From the NCBI RefSeq assembly GCF_933775445.1, contig NC_065872.1, forward strand, positions 22,320,001 through 22,384,000: DNA of 64,000 nucleotides, read 5' to 3'. A program made the position numbers and the translations under genes. How positions within the stretch are numbered: position 1 is the first letter of the stretch; every line of letters begins with the position of its first letter. Source of the DNA: Argentina anserina (lineage: Eukaryota; Streptophyta; Magnoliopsida; Rosales; Rosaceae). The notes beneath the pieces are model-generated. The model was not told the DNA's origin, did no database searches, and saw only the letters and a program-made list of their open reading frames with translations. Of this stretch, positions 11,626-22,017 are shown one piece after another.

Positions 11626-13023
11626 ATGATATCGATGGAAAATATTCTTGCTTCGTTGCAAGGAACTCTCAAAGTAGAAATGCTGAATGCAGTGGTGCCT
11701 TTATTGATGTTCTTGTCTATGGGACTGTTTGGCTTAGTTCTTGCCCACCCAAAATACCAACTAGTCCCCAGAGCTACTTTCACATTTTTAAGCAAGCTGG
11801 TCTTTGTTGTCTTCTTGCCCTGCTTGATCTTCACCTATCTTGGCCCAACAATCACTCAGAAAAACTTGCTGCTCTGGTGGTTCATTCCAGTAAATGTTGT
11901 TCTGAGTACCGCCATTGGTTGCTTGTTGGGGTTGCTGGTGGCGCTAATCTGTAGGCCTCCCCGCGACTTCTTTCGATTGACCATTATCATGACAGCGTTT
12001 GGAAACATAGGTAATCTACCCCTTGCCATTGTTACCTCTATTTGTCAGAGTGATGATTACCCTTTTGGTTCTGATTGTTTCGACTATGGTGTGTCATATG
12101 TATCATTTTCCCAATGGGTTTCTGTTATTCTGGTTTACACACTTGTTTACCATATGATGGAGCCCCCATTACGGGATCAAAGTCTACTGGTTGAGGATGA
12201 ACAAGATGATGATGAAGAAGGGGAGATATACGAGGAAATTATTTCTGATCCAAATTATGAAAATGAAAATCATCTCAGTAGGTCACTTCTTATTGAGGCT
12301 GAATGGCCTGGACTTGAAGATAAAGAAACTGAGTACTGCGAAACACCCTTTATTGCAAGATTGTTTCATACTGGAAATTCCTCTGCTCGACTTTCAGTTT
12401 CAACCATTCCAGATGTACATGGGTTACCTGAAGAAGAGGGAACATCCAACTACAGTTCAAAGTGTTTGGCTGAGCCTAGAATGGTCAAAAAGATTAGATC
12501 AGTAGTGGGGATGACTCCAATACACCACATTCTTCAGCCCCCAACTATTGCTTCCCTCTTGGCTATTATCATTGGGATGGTTCCCACCTTGAAATCAATT
12601 GTCTACGATGACGATGCAGTTCTTTCTTTCATTACAGACAGCTTAGAAATTCTATCAGAGGCTATGGTGCCTTCAGCTATGCTTGTTCTTGGAGGAATGC
12701 TTGCTCAAGGACCAAATGAATCCAATCTCGGAGTTCGAACAACAGTTGGGATTATTATTGCAAGACTCTTAATACTTCCTTTGATCGGAATAGGTGTCAT
12801 TCATTTGGCTGATAAATGGGATATTCTGATAGCCGGAGATCAAATGTTCAGGTTGGTCCTTTTGCTGCAGTACACAATGCCAAGTGCCATCTTGTTTGGA
12901 GCAATTGCAAGCTTGAGGGGCTATGCAGTTAAGGAGGCTTCAGCACTGCCCTTCTGGCAGCATGTTGTTGCTGTTTTCTCTATTTCATTCTACATACTGG
13001 TGTACTTCTATATCTTGTTCTAA
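11626..13023 (+). CDS. PILS2-like: PIN-LIKES (PILS) auxin efflux carrier family protein, PILS2/6-like
   Basis: Single-exon frame of 465 residues, close to the usual length of the larger PILS proteins. The N-terminal half has about five hydrophobic segments (AVVPLLMFLSMGLFGLVLAH; FLSKLVFVVFLPCLIFTYLG; WWFIPVNVVLSTAIGCLLG; MTAFGNIGNLPLAI; YVSFSQWVSVILVYTLVYH). A central acidic hydrophilic loop follows (DEQDDDEEGEIYEE, then LLIEAEWPGLEDKETE), and the C-terminal half has about five more (PPTIASLLAIIIGMVP; MVPSAMLVLGGML; IIARLLILPLIGIGV; LVLLLQYTMPSAILFGAIAS; VVAVFSISFYILVYFYIL). The GNIGNLPLAI and QYTMPSAI motifs are typical. PILS proteins sit in the ER membrane and limit nuclear auxin signalling by sequestering auxin; here that is inferred from family. 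The start could be Met1 (11626) or Met4 (11635). The frame is intact, although the upstream DNA appears to be LTR-derived. Confidence 0.93.
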   Translation: MISMENILASLQGTLKVEMLNAVVPLLMFLSMGLFGLVLAHPKYQLVPRATFTFLSKLVFVVFLPCLIFTYLGPTITQKNLLLWWFIPVNVVLSTAIGCLLGLLVALICRPPRDFFRLTIIMTAFGNIGNLPLAIVTSICQSDDYPFGSDCFDYGVSYVSFSQWVSVILVYTLVYHMMEPPLRDQSLLVEDEQDDDEEGEIYEEIISDPNYENENHLSRSLLIEAEWPGLEDKETEYCETPFIARLFHTGNSSARLSVSTIPDVHGLPEEEGTSNYSSKCLAEPRMVKKIRSVVGMTPIHHILQPPTIASLLAIIIGMVPTLKSIVYDDDAVLSFITDSLEILSEAMVPSAMLVLGGMLAQGPNESNLGVRTTVGIIIARLLILPLIGIGVIHLADKWDILIAGDQMFRLVLLLQYTMPSAILFGAIASLRGYAVKEASALPFWQHVVAVFSISFYILVYFYILF

Positions 13024-13334
13024 AATCTCAAATGTACGAGTTCTAAAGCCCTTGGGGTTTTACCCAAGTACAAGTAGTGATCAGGGTATTTAGTTATTCT
13101 CAGTGTAACCAAAAAAAAAAACAACAAACAAAGACGGACACAAAGCACACAATTCTTTTCCATTCCTGTGTATGATGAGCATCGTTAGAGAGTCACTCCG
13201 TTTTGATCTTGTCTGAAAATGAAGCACCGATTTATCACTATGATTGCTCATATATATGTTGAGAATTTTTCTTTTGGGCAATGAATTCATCTCATCAAAC
13301 CTTATTCATATGCATATTGGTATCAACCAAAGAT
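13024..13334 (+). other. 3' flank of the PILS-type gene
   Basis: Follows the TAA directly. It contains an A-run at about 13110-13125 and no strong coding frame; part of it is presumably the 3'UTR. No canonical AATAAA was picked out with confidence. Confidence 0.4.
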
Positions 13335-14000
13335 TTCAAGTGATTTTTCCACGCAGCTATAGGAGGGAGAAAGAAATGGAGTGACCAATAACTAAAAGGC
13401 AAACGGTGAAATCGGTGAAGAATTGAAGAGGAATAGTTTGAGGATGTGGTGGCGTGACCGTTTTGCTTTGCGGTTAGACTCTTTTTTGGTGTTGTTGTTT
13501 GGTGATGATGCAGGTCGTTCCTTGGACCTGTGGCCTTCACAGTAAAGCAAAGACCAACAGCTCATGAAAGGACCAGCCTGTTGAATGCATTTTATAATTC
13601 ATTCCCCATCTCAGAAAAAAGAATAATAATATAAAAAAAACAGAGAACCTTGCTTTCTATCTAATCAGTTTTTCGTAACAATATAGCGAGGAGACTACCC
13701 TGCATCTCTTGCTTCCTTTCAAGAAACACAAGCTAACCCAATATCAAAAGATTGATGTTTTCTTCAATTGCAGAGAATCCCATTTCCATTGCTGTAAGTT
13801 TTCTTCCTTCCTTCCTTGTCTCTCATTTAATCCTTCCTTTCCCAACATCCCTGGGCTTTCCTACTTGACTTGGGATTTGACAAGTCTGTTTTCTGTTGTC
13901 TGGTTTGTTTTTCGGTCTGACTTCATTGTTGTTAATCTCAACCGTCTACCCAATTCTGTATTGCACATTTTCTGCTTTATACTCTCCCTCAAGAACCATA
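13335..14000 (+). repeat. Copy A of a dispersed gene-leader-like block (second copy at about 34600-35145)
   Basis: Long matches to 34600-35145 include 'gagtgaccaataactaaaag', 'accgttttgctttgcggtta', 'tttcaagaaacacaagctaa' and 'gagaatcccatttccattgc'. The block reads like a promoter and first untranslated exon: a CCAAT word (about 13382), a pyrimidine-rich leader, then 'ttgctgtaagttttctt' (about 13789), which looks like an exon end followed by a GT donor. No downstream coding exon follows either copy, so this seems to be a duplicated 5' end separated from its gene. Confidence 0.65.
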
Positions 14001-14367
14001 TTCAGTTTAGCAATGTATTCTACTTTCTAACCCGATTTTTTAATTTCTCAATCTCTTCTTCTCACTTCTTCTCTTCTCACGTCTTTTTTATGTTGATCAC
14101 CGAAAATTCTACAGTTTCTGCCATAAATGATGACTTCCCCTCCCGAGCTGTTCAAGTCTTAAGTTCACTCAATTTTATATCGATTGTTAAATTATGAATG
14201 AGAATGACATAATTTTAATATGAAGAAATAAGGATCTGATGTTGAATTATTGAGGATGGAGCAACCAGATCAGCTCATATGCTGTTGAGAAGATACAATC
14301 AAACTATGTTGCTATCACAACGTACAAAGTCCAAATGAGAAGCTGAAATATAATCAATTAATGGTGA
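14001..14367. other. AT-rich spacer
   Basis: Pyrimidine-rich and AT-rich sequence; an open frame continuing to 14197 has no recognisable protein character. The end of the downstream minus-strand SDR pseudogene begins at 14368. Confidence 0.4.
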
Positions 14368-15175
14368 TTATTTTGCATGGTCGATCAATTTTTGTATCTC
14401 CGCCATGGCCTTGGTGCCAAGTCCGCCATCAACCACCAAATTATGGCCGGTAACGAATGTCGAGTCATCTGAAGCCAGAAACACCACAGCATCTTTCAAG
14501 TTCTTCTCAGTCAGTGGCCCATTCTTTCCCGGATATACTGCGGCCATCAACTCCTGCATCTTTTCCTCCTTAAGCTGAAAAGTTTGGCCCAACATTGGTG
14601 TCGCCACCATACCCGACGACACACAGTTCACGCGCACTCCACGCTCGCCGACCTGACAAGCCCCAGCACCGCGTTCTTCGACATCGTGTAGTCTGTCATG
14701 CTCTCCATCCCGAACTCCGCCACAAAGCTCGCCGTACATACTAATGATACTATGCTCCCTTTCACCCCCTTCTCCACCATCGCACGCTCCGTGTGCTTCA
14801 CACACGCCGCCATGCCGCGAGCGTTCACCGCCATCACTCTGTCGTATTCGGACAGTTCCAGCTCCAGCACTGTCTGCACCGACGCGCCGGTTATCCCCGC
14901 ATTAGTGTACATAACATCAAGCTGGCCGTACTTTTCGACTGTGGTGTTGACTAGAGACTTGACCTGGTCCTTGTCGCAGTGAACGTAGGTGCAGCGGTCA
15001 AAGCTGATAGCTGCGGCCACATCTCTACCCTTGGAGTCTTGGACATCGGCAATCACGACGGCGAGTGGGATGCGAAATGGCGGGCCGTGAATGCTCCGAT
15101 GCCGCTGGCGCCGCCGGTAACGATGGCAACCTTGCCTTGGAGCTTCTGCAGTGGTAATGGTAAGGCCTCAATCAT
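14368..15175 (-). pseudogene. Short-chain dehydrogenase/reductase (SDR110C, ABA2/momilactone A synthase-like), frameshifted
   Basis: Start ATG at 15175 (MIEALPLPLQKLQGK). Cofactor motif TGGASGIG and then NAGIT are present, and catalytic Tyr/Lys occur in DYTMSKNAV. The C-terminal part (VNCVSSGMVATPM, later NLVVDGG) is typical of plant NAD(P)-dependent alcohol dehydrogenases of the secoisolariciresinol dehydrogenase/ABA2 type. Two lesions break it: a frameshift near 15050, just before VVIADVQD, and a short deletion with frameshift near 14640, between SVECA and VRVNC. The three pieces otherwise cover a full-length protein of about 270 residues without introns, so inactivation looks fairly recent. 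The substrate cannot be told from sequence. A TATA box lies about 45 bp upstream of the start. Confidence 0.88.
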
Positions 15176-15218
15176 CGTGTGTTGAGATGTAATTGTGAAG
15201 CTACGTGACCAGCCAAGC

Positions 15219-15227
15219 CTTATATAA
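15219..15227 (-). promoter_or_regulatory. TATA box of the SDR pseudogene
   Basis: Minus strand reads GGTTATATAAGG about 45 bp upstream of the ATG at 15175, a normal plant spacing for a transcript starting near 15190. A TCACGTAG word (minus strand, about 15201-15208) lies between them. Confidence 0.6.
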
Positions 15228-15655
15228 CCACAGACGACCACATGCACATCTACCCCTGCCTTTACCGGCCAATTCAAGCTCGGACAAACATTAACACTTG
15301 TTTGTTTGGCAAACATGATTTGCATTATTTTGCATTGAAAAATAAGGAACACGTTCCTGAATTACTAAAGGCACACTGTCACTCTTAACAATTATTTTGC
15401 ATACGAAAAACACGTATTTTGTGACTTTGTCCTGTGACAAAGACTCTTCTACCTTTTTTTTTTGCTTCTTATAAAAAAGTCACATTTCATATATGAAATT
15501 AGAAAAAAGTCAGGTAAGATTTCAAAATTAGAAAAAATTGAATTCCTAAATCTCTTATAGCGTTGCCACTAAAGTTTGAAGTATTTACAAGAATACCACT
15601 ATAACTTTCTCTTCGCCTGAAACAACTGAGGAGGTGCTGATAACCGGCGCATAAG
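15228..15655. other. Spacer upstream of the SDR pseudogene
   Basis: AT-rich with short A/T runs (about 15450-15545). Upstream promoter sequence of the SDR copy would lie here. No coding features seen. Confidence 0.4.
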
Positions 15656-16014
15656 AGTTAGAATGAACCTGAAGAAGCTTTTGAGCGAGATCAATTTAGA
15701 TGAGCCCTGCAGTCAGTGGCCCATTCCACCCAGATTGTAACTGACTATGTTCCCTCGAAGCTGGTAATGGTTGATAACCATGGCAGAAAGCGATGGAGTT
15801 GGATTGAACAAACGGTAGTTGAGAATCAAGATTCTAATGTCCTTGGGCTTGACAGATGTCCTGGCAAAAAGCTCGTCAATGGCACCATACATCAGTGCCT
15901 CAGCTTCTTTCCTGGCTTCTTTCATTAAGGGATTTGGAGGAATGTTGAGTACAGCCTCTGGAAGATATGTTGAATCACAAAGGCCGAATCTCTCAAGGAT
16001 CCTTCTCTAGAACT
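15656..16014 (-). pseudogene. 3-ketoacyl-CoA synthase (KCS) internal fragment
   Basis: On the minus strand the text from about 16014 reads RRILERFGLCDSTYLPEAVL, then NIPPNPLMKEARKEAEALMY, DELFARTSVKPKDI, SLSAMVINHYQLRGNIVSYN and LGGMG. This is the well-conserved N-terminal half of the FAE1/CUT1-like KCS catalytic domain, which elongates very-long-chain fatty acids in the ER. The catalytic Cys that should follow GGMG is replaced by His then TGA, and a further TAG lies in the next segment (SAGLI*IDLA). Both ends of the gene are missing. Fragment bordered on the right by a minisatellite. Confidence 0.85.
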
Positions 16015-16104
16015 GTAGATTCTCCTATGTGAACGAACCAGTCATCGTAGACTAACCCATAAAAATCTTTTTCATACATTTTCGAGTTTCTCCTATGTGA
16101 ACGA

Positions 16105-16655
16105 AATTTTGTGTTGTGACAGATGCTGTGATAGGTAGTGTAACTGGTGACAGCAGTTGTGATAGGTAGTGTGACTGGTGACAGCAGTTGTGATAGGTAG
16201 TGTGACAGCGAGTGTGACAGGATCTGTGACAAGATCTATAACAAGTAGTGTGATAGCAACTGTGATAGGTAGTGTGACGGCATGTGTGATAGTGGGTCTG
16301 ATAGCAGTGTGACAGTGGCTGTGATATGTGTGACAACGGATGTGACAGTTGGTGTGATAACGGGTGTAATACGTATAGTGATAGGAGGTGTGACATCAGC
16401 TGTGATAGGTAGTGTGACAGCGGGTAGGATATGTAGTGTGATAGCAAGTGTGACAGTGAGTGTGATAGCGACTTTGATAGGTAGTGTGACAGCAGCTGTG
16501 ACAGGGGTTGTGACAAGGGAATGTGTGTGGTAGTGGTTGTGACAGGAGGTGTGACAATTAGTGTAAATAGATAGTGTCACAACTTCTGTGACAGTGGGTG
16601 TGATAACGATTGTGACAATAGGTGTGACAGTGGTTGTGACAGGAGGTGTGACATG
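16105..16655. repeat. TGTGAC/TGTGAT minisatellite, about 12-bp period
   Basis: Roughly 45 degenerate copies of a 12-bp unit of the form gtagtgtgacag/gtgtgataggta run for about 550 bp. The strand bias (G and T on +) is complete. Open frames through it encode periodic SVT/VI or LSHY repeats and are by-products. Copies of 'tctcctatgtgaacgaa' occur just before the array (about 16019 and 16089), so the flanking sequence is itself duplicated. Confidence 0.9.
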
Positions 16656-16739
16656 CCTAGAGAAAATGTGGAAATATACGAAATTTTGTTAAAATTCAAA
16701 TGAGATTGGTATAAGTATGCTCAGAATAAAAAGAATAGC

Positions 16740-16960
16740 TAGAATTAGGGAACCTTGAGCTTCGGTTTCGCCGAAATTGCTTGGAGCACCTCTATCGATG
16801 GTGACAACCCTTTGCAGTGGTTGTTGCGCCTTGTACGGTTGGTTGATTCGGAGTGGATAGTATATCAAATGAAAGAGGGAAGCGAGATCTTTCTAACGGT
16901 ACCAATTTCATCAAAATCTATTGCCGGACGGGAAAGTTATGGCCGAAATTAAAAACAAAA
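16740..16960 (-). repeat. Possible LTR leader fragment (reverse orientation)
   Basis: The text gagcttcggtttcgccg, followed by ttgcgccttgtacggttggt, resembles gagcttcggtgtcgccgg, followed by ttgcacgccatgtacggtgg, at about 52217-52300. That lies in the leader of a reverse-oriented LTR. The similarity is patchy and judged by eye. Confidence 0.3.
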
Positions 16961-17242
16961 AAAAACAAAAAAAAGTGAGAAAGGGAAAACAGTCCATAAA
17001 ATATTTTTTAAGTGATTTGTTTTCTAATTTTTTGACATTTTCTAATTTCCATTTAAATGTGATGACCTTTTATAATTAATTCATAAGTAGTGGTTTTTTT
17101 TAAATATAAATTGAGAGATGGTACCTTTTTATAATTTGTCCTTTTTTTGGCTTTTTCTTTTTTAATTTGTAATTGTCTGTTCTTTTCCACTAGGGATAGT
17201 CAATTAACACAAGTCAATTTAAAACAACGTTTTAGCTGAAAG

Positions 17243-17243
<1 letters not shown>

Positions 17244-17314
<71 letters not shown>
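17244..17314. repeat. (ATA)n microsatellite, about 24 units
   Basis: Uninterrupted ata/taa triplets over about 70 bp, likely polymorphic in length. Confidence 0.97.
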
Positions 17315-17315
<1 letters not shown>

Positions 17316-17759
17316 TCATTCAGACCTAATGTTGGAATGATTTCAATATTAGATCATTACGTGAAGCCGTATGAAGTAAGGATTAGTTATTTCATGGTGT
17401 TAGACTGCCACAAGCTATGATTTTTATATAGTGGCCTGAAGCCATATCACTCTATTATAGTGGGAACCATTGCATAACATGAAAATAATTACATCAATGG
17501 TACCAATCACTACGTTTGATGAAGACTGATGACATTAACCCGGACAATAACATGTTCTATAACCAATGTACTAAAACTTGGCTGCCTATCCCGCCTAGAT
17601 GCTAGGCACCAGGACACTTTAGAGTGGAATGCCTATTTAAATTTGTAGACGTTCTGGGTTCTAGGTGGTATGGTGGATTTAGGCTGTCTCTAAACATATC
17701 TAGGCAAACCTAGCCGACCCGCCTCTAGGCAAGTCTACGTGGTATAGCTAGGTAGGCTA
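17315..17759. other. Spacer with CTAGGC-rich segment
   Basis: From about 17580 to 17750 the sequence has several CTAGGC/GCCTAG words in both orientations (cctagatgctaggcacc; cctctaggcaag; gctaggtaggct). Clustered, inverted short words are typical of subterminal regions of hAT-like elements, but no matching terminal repeats or target duplication were found. Confidence 0.3.
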
Positions 17760-19350
17760 TGTAATATCCGAGATTAATAATCTCAATTACTGACACATTA
17801 GGATTAATTAATATTTTCTTTAAATGTCAAGTATGTAGTTTTATACCACGATATTAAACTACATGTTGCAACAAACGTTCCTGACACTCAACTCTATTTT
17901 TGAGACTTTATAAAATATTTCCTTGTGTTTTATAAATATATATATATATATATATATTATACAAATTGTTTACGCGACTATTCCATCTCTAAACTATTTA
18001 TCATCTAACTGCAATCTTTGGATCATTTTTTAACAACTCATTTGGGCTACCAATTGTAGGCCTTGCAAAAAGCCCAATCTTACTCTCTTTTAGTATGTAT
18101 GTGACCCAAGCTCATCTATTTCACCCAAAGTTCTCTTTCTCTCTTTAAGTCTCAAGTCCCTTGCCCAATTATTTGAGCCCATTCCCATTTCTTAAATGTT
18201 CCATCATACACCTCACCTTTTCTATTCTCACATTTGGTGCACCTTCACACTTCTCTTACCGAGACTAGGAATATTCATAACACCTACTCAACCAAATTAT
18301 ATAGTAGATCATATTACACTTGTATTTCATGCTAAATCGGAGAAAGGAGCAATTTGTGCTTTTTCAGGTTAATTTTCTACCGAAATCTAGAGTTGCAACG
18401 AGCTTTCTTAGCTTCTTTTGGTAAGTAAAATCCTTTTTTTTTTTTGAAAATCTAATTCCTTTCTTTCTTCAGTTTCTCAAATTGGAATCTAACATTGAAT
18501 TTCTCTTTTCTGCTTTTACCTCTGCCGCTACTTTTCCTCTTTTCACAATATTATTCAAACTCTAGCTACATTGTCCCATTTTTTACGGTAAGCTTCATGC
18601 CATCTCTTTGATTCCATCTCTTATCTTCATGTATTACCTTAATCGATGCCTAAACTCTCTTTTCCCTTCCTCTGTTTTGTTCTGCCAAAATCCAATCCTT
18701 CTGGTGACCGTTTCCTTCACTACTCAACGAAAAACGAGGCCTCGAAGCTTCAGAACAACACCATAATCTTTGATTGAACATTGTGGAAGCTACAACAACT
18801 ATAGGATGAGCACGAAAGAGCTGTAGCATAATCAGTTCCATTCTCCGACTACTTGAAGTAGTGAACACATCCCTTTTCCTTTTGTATTTATAAAATCTGA
18901 AGTTATTGTTGTGTCGTGAAAATTTGAGAAGACTATAAATGTACTATATGTTGATTTTTGTGGTGATCGGAGATGAATTTGTTGTAAGAATTGTGAATGG
19001 AGATGTTAGGGTGTAAAATTAAGCTCTTACCATTTTATTTTAACCCTTTTACGGTTTTGCAATCCAAGTGAATTAATTTTTTGGCAAAAAATTATTGTTT
19101 CACTATTTATGGTTTCACCTTAAGTTACTATGACGGTTAAACAAAATGATTTTAACGGTTAGCATTGGCTCTCCCCTGTAAACCGCCAGGCGTTTTGTTC
19201 AATCAAAGAAAATCTATTCTGGTCCTCTATTCCCATTTTACCATTAGGTTTGTCTTAGGTGGCAGGACACGTAGATGTCAAAATTTCATAAGGGTACAGG
19301 GAATAGAAAAATAGGAGTAGAGGATCATTTACCCATTATTGGTTCATGGA
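17760..19350 (+). repeat. LTR-like remnant (gypsy type)
   Basis: Begins TGTAATATCCGAGATT, similar in style to the LTR starts at 35831 and 41993. It continues with 'tagttttataccacgatatt' and an inverted copy attaaactaca, a feature also seen at about 48995-49020. A TA-repeat at about 17938-17957, a pyrimidine-rich leader and a 'ttaccattttattttaaccc' segment (about 19030) follow. No right boundary or coding region is recognised. Confidence 0.4.
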
Positions 19351-19669
19351 CAATCAAATATTTCAACGTCTTCCTTCTTGAAAAAATAAAATAAAATAAA
19401 ATTTCAACATAGAGTTTTCTAATTAAAAAACTTAATAGATTAAATTAGAGCTCAATAAATCAGTGGTCCCTAATTTGGTTAATGTCGTCCCTGATAATGA
19501 ATTTTCTCTCTCAAATATCTTTCTTCAACTTTACTCGTAGCCAAATGCCAGCATTACAGTTCATAGTTTAGACATCTTAACCAATAATTGGAAATACCAA
19601 AATATATATGAAATTTGTTGAAATAATCAAACGCTATCCAAAGCTCTCTAATGTCTTTATTAATCTACT
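19351..19669. other. AT-rich spacer left of the copia element
   Basis: No coding or RNA feature seen. Contains short A-rich runs (ataaaataaaataaa at about 19385). Confidence 0.4.
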
Positions 19670-19717
19670 CTTATGGAAGCCAAATGATCCATAGGTACAC
19701 ATATTGGCTTCCATAAG
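19670..19717. repeat. Perfect 14-bp inverted repeat at the left edge of the 5' LTR
   Basis: CTTATGGAAGCCAA (19670-19683) is the exact reverse complement of TTGGCTTCCATAAG (19704-19717), with a 20-nt loop. The right arm lies inside the LTR (the 3' LTR has one change, ggcctcc), while the left arm is outside it. Confidence 0.9.
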
Positions 19718-20487
19718 GTGATGAAGACACAAAAGGAATGAAGAACAAGCTAAGGGGGAGCATTGAAGGCCTTTCCTAGTTGAACTAGGAAACTGTCAAG
19801 GCAAGTGTTATTCACGGCAAAGGTCTTCTTCCACCGATTTGATTATAAGGGTAGAATGTTATATATTTGGGAATATATATTTAGTTAAATGGTGTTTGGG
19901 AATTGTTACAGAAAAGGATTCAAAATAAAAGGTGTAGTCCATATTCATATGGATTTTTTCCTTTTCTATGTGAGATGTATTATGAAGGGAAGTTAGGTTT
20001 AATTCATAGGGTTAGGGAATACATGCGGCTGGTATATATTTGATGTATACATGCAGTAGGCTTTTCAAGCCTCTAAGAGAGACACGGCCAAAGAGAAGGT
20101 GAAAAAGAGAGAAGGAGAAAAAGAGAGAAAAAGAAGAAAAGAGGTGAATCTAAAGAGAAGAAAATTGACAACAAAGATAAGCTTAGTGCTAGGAGATCTT
20201 TGTGACTCCATTGAAGACCTTTATGGCAACATCAACGTTCTTAGTGAGGTTGATCATTCGTGTGACTACAACGATCTTAGTGAGGTTGTATCGACACTTG
20301 AAGCAACGATCTTAGTAAGGTTGTTTCATGCTTGATTGTGACTATCAAGTAAGAAGTATTTTTATTTTTGAGAATAACATTATTATTGATTAAGGTGTAA
20401 TCATTGTAATATTGTTTATTCAATAGAAAAGTAAAATTCTTCTACATATTCTGCTGCTATTACTCGTTGTTCTATCTTGTATTTTCA
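19693..20487 (+). repeat. 5' LTR of Sirevirus-like Ty1/copia element
   Basis: Matches 28451-29231 almost throughout, ending ...cttgtattttca at 20487. Main differences: a 17-bp extra segment (gtgttattcacggcaaa, about 19806) and scattered substitutions. The 3' LTR starts TGAAGGTACAC, but the first three bases (TGA) are replaced here by cat, so the expected terminus is altered. An A/G-rich leader (about 20098-20165) and 'cgatcttagtgaggttg' repeats (about 20270-20320) precede the end. Confidence 0.9.
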
Positions 20488-20489
20488 AT

Positions 20490-20501
20490 TGGCATCAGAG
20501 C
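20490..20501 (+). other. Primer binding site (initiator tRNA-Met)
   Basis: TGGCATCAGAGC starts two bases after the 5' LTR end; it differs at one base from the canonical TGGTATCAGAGC complement of plant initiator tRNA-Met. Confidence 0.85.
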
Positions 20502-20535
20502 AGGTACTGGAGGTGTCCGGTAGATCTAGCTCAAG

Positions 20536-22017
20536 ATGGAACGTCAAGGATTGAATCAACCACCTTTGCTCGCTAGCATGGATTTCGCTCAATGGAAACT
20601 TCAAATGAGATCATTTATATATGACATTGACTTTCATGCATGGAGAAGTGTCGAACTTGGATGTAATCCTCCAATGAAAGAGGTTGATTCAAAAGCTCCT
20701 GAATGATCGTCTAAGCAAGAATTAAAAGATGAAGATGAGTGGACTGACAAGAAAATCAAAGCTAGTGAAGGAAATCATAAAGCTTTGAATGCTCTTTACG
20801 CATCAATGAGCAGAGATGAAAAGAACATAGTTCAGAACTGCATCACAGCCAAACAGGTTTGGGATAAATTATGTGTTTTAAATAAAGATAATGATACTGT
20901 AAAAGAACAAAGATTACAACAATATTACTCTCAGATTGATGTGTTAAAAATGAGAGATGATGAAACTATTGATGAATTTTATAGTCGTTTTACTGATCTC
21001 TCTAGTTTGTGTGAAAGCCTTGGAAGACCTTTACAAGAATCTGATATTGTAAGAAAAATATTACGATCTCTTCCAAAGTCATACAGGATGAAGAAGACAA
21101 CAATCCAGGAGCACTATAATCAAAACAAATATTTTGTGGACTTGTTGATTGGAAATCTAAAGGCTTGAGAGATGGAGCTGGATGAGGATGAAAGACCAAA
21201 AGGTAAGAATTCAAAAAATATTGCCTTAAAGGTTATTGAACTCTCAAAATCAAAGTCTGAGGATTTTGAACATAATGAAATACTATTGTTAACTAAAGAG
21301 TTTAAGAAATTTTTGAATCAGAAAAATAATAGGAATAAACAAAATAATCATAATTCTAGGAGAAATTTTAATAATAAAAATTTTGAAAAACGTAGTGATA
21401 ATTTCTCTCAAAGGAAGTATGAGTATGGAAGTAGTAGTAACAACAATAAGAAATGTTATACTTGTGGTGGCATTGGCCACATTGCTACTGACTGTGGAAA
21501 CAAAAAGACTGATTCAGGTAACAAGGCTTACAAGACATCTTGGAGTGACGATGATGATAGCTCCACAAAAAAAGACAAAACATTTGCTCTTGTATCTTCT
21601 TTCTCTTTAGATTATGCAGGTTCAGAAACTGAGGATCAAGAAGAAGATGAAGACAACATATATTAAGATAATGAGATGTTTGAATACCAAGCAAGAGTTA
21701 TAAAAGCTGCAGAGAAATTTTCTAAAAAGAATCTCCTGTTAAAACAACAAGTGGAGATGCTGGAAAGGGAAAAAGTGAAATGGGAAGAGGAGAAACTACA
21801 CATGAGAAAGAAAAATGACTATGGTGATCAAGTGCTTGAACGAAAACATCTTTTAGCCAAAATTCAAATGTTATAGAATGAGGTAACAAAAAAGAATAAT
21901 TTAATTGACTTATTAAACTCTAAACTTGGCAAGTTGCAGGTTTTGCTTGATAGAAGGAATAACAAGGTTGAAAAGTTTCAACATAGTTCGAAATCACTAT
22001 CTAATATTATGAGTTCA
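20536..22017 (+). pseudogene. gag: copia gag with CCHC zinc knuckle and coiled-coil tail
   Basis: Starts MERQGLNQPP at 20536 and stays in one frame to at least 22017, interrupted by stops at about 20704 (TGA), 21166 (TGA), 21664 (TAA), 21874 (TAG) and 22018 (TGA). The capsid-like region includes DFAQWKLQMRSFIYD and later KQVWDKLCVLNK and DEFYSRFTDL. A CCHC knuckle follows (CYTCGGIGHIATDC, about 21454-21495). The stretch after it is Glu/Lys-rich and predicted to form a coiled coil (KNLLLKQQVEMLEREKVKWE), a feature reported for Sirevirus Gag. Many stops make it non-functional. Confidence 0.88.

Noticed and set aside
11601..11954. Open frame overlapping the PILS start in another phase
   Set aside because: The PILS frame has the conserved protein; this ATG is probably removed by a 5'UTR splice at about 11611.
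16052..16580. Long open frames across the TGTGAC array (LSHY- or SVT-type repeat proteins)
   Set aside because: A 12-bp tandem repeat without stops gives open frames in several phases; there is no start context, promoter or conserved family.
16105..16655. CRISPR-like array
   Set aside because: No spacers: units are contiguous and degenerate, and the DNA is a plant nuclear genome.
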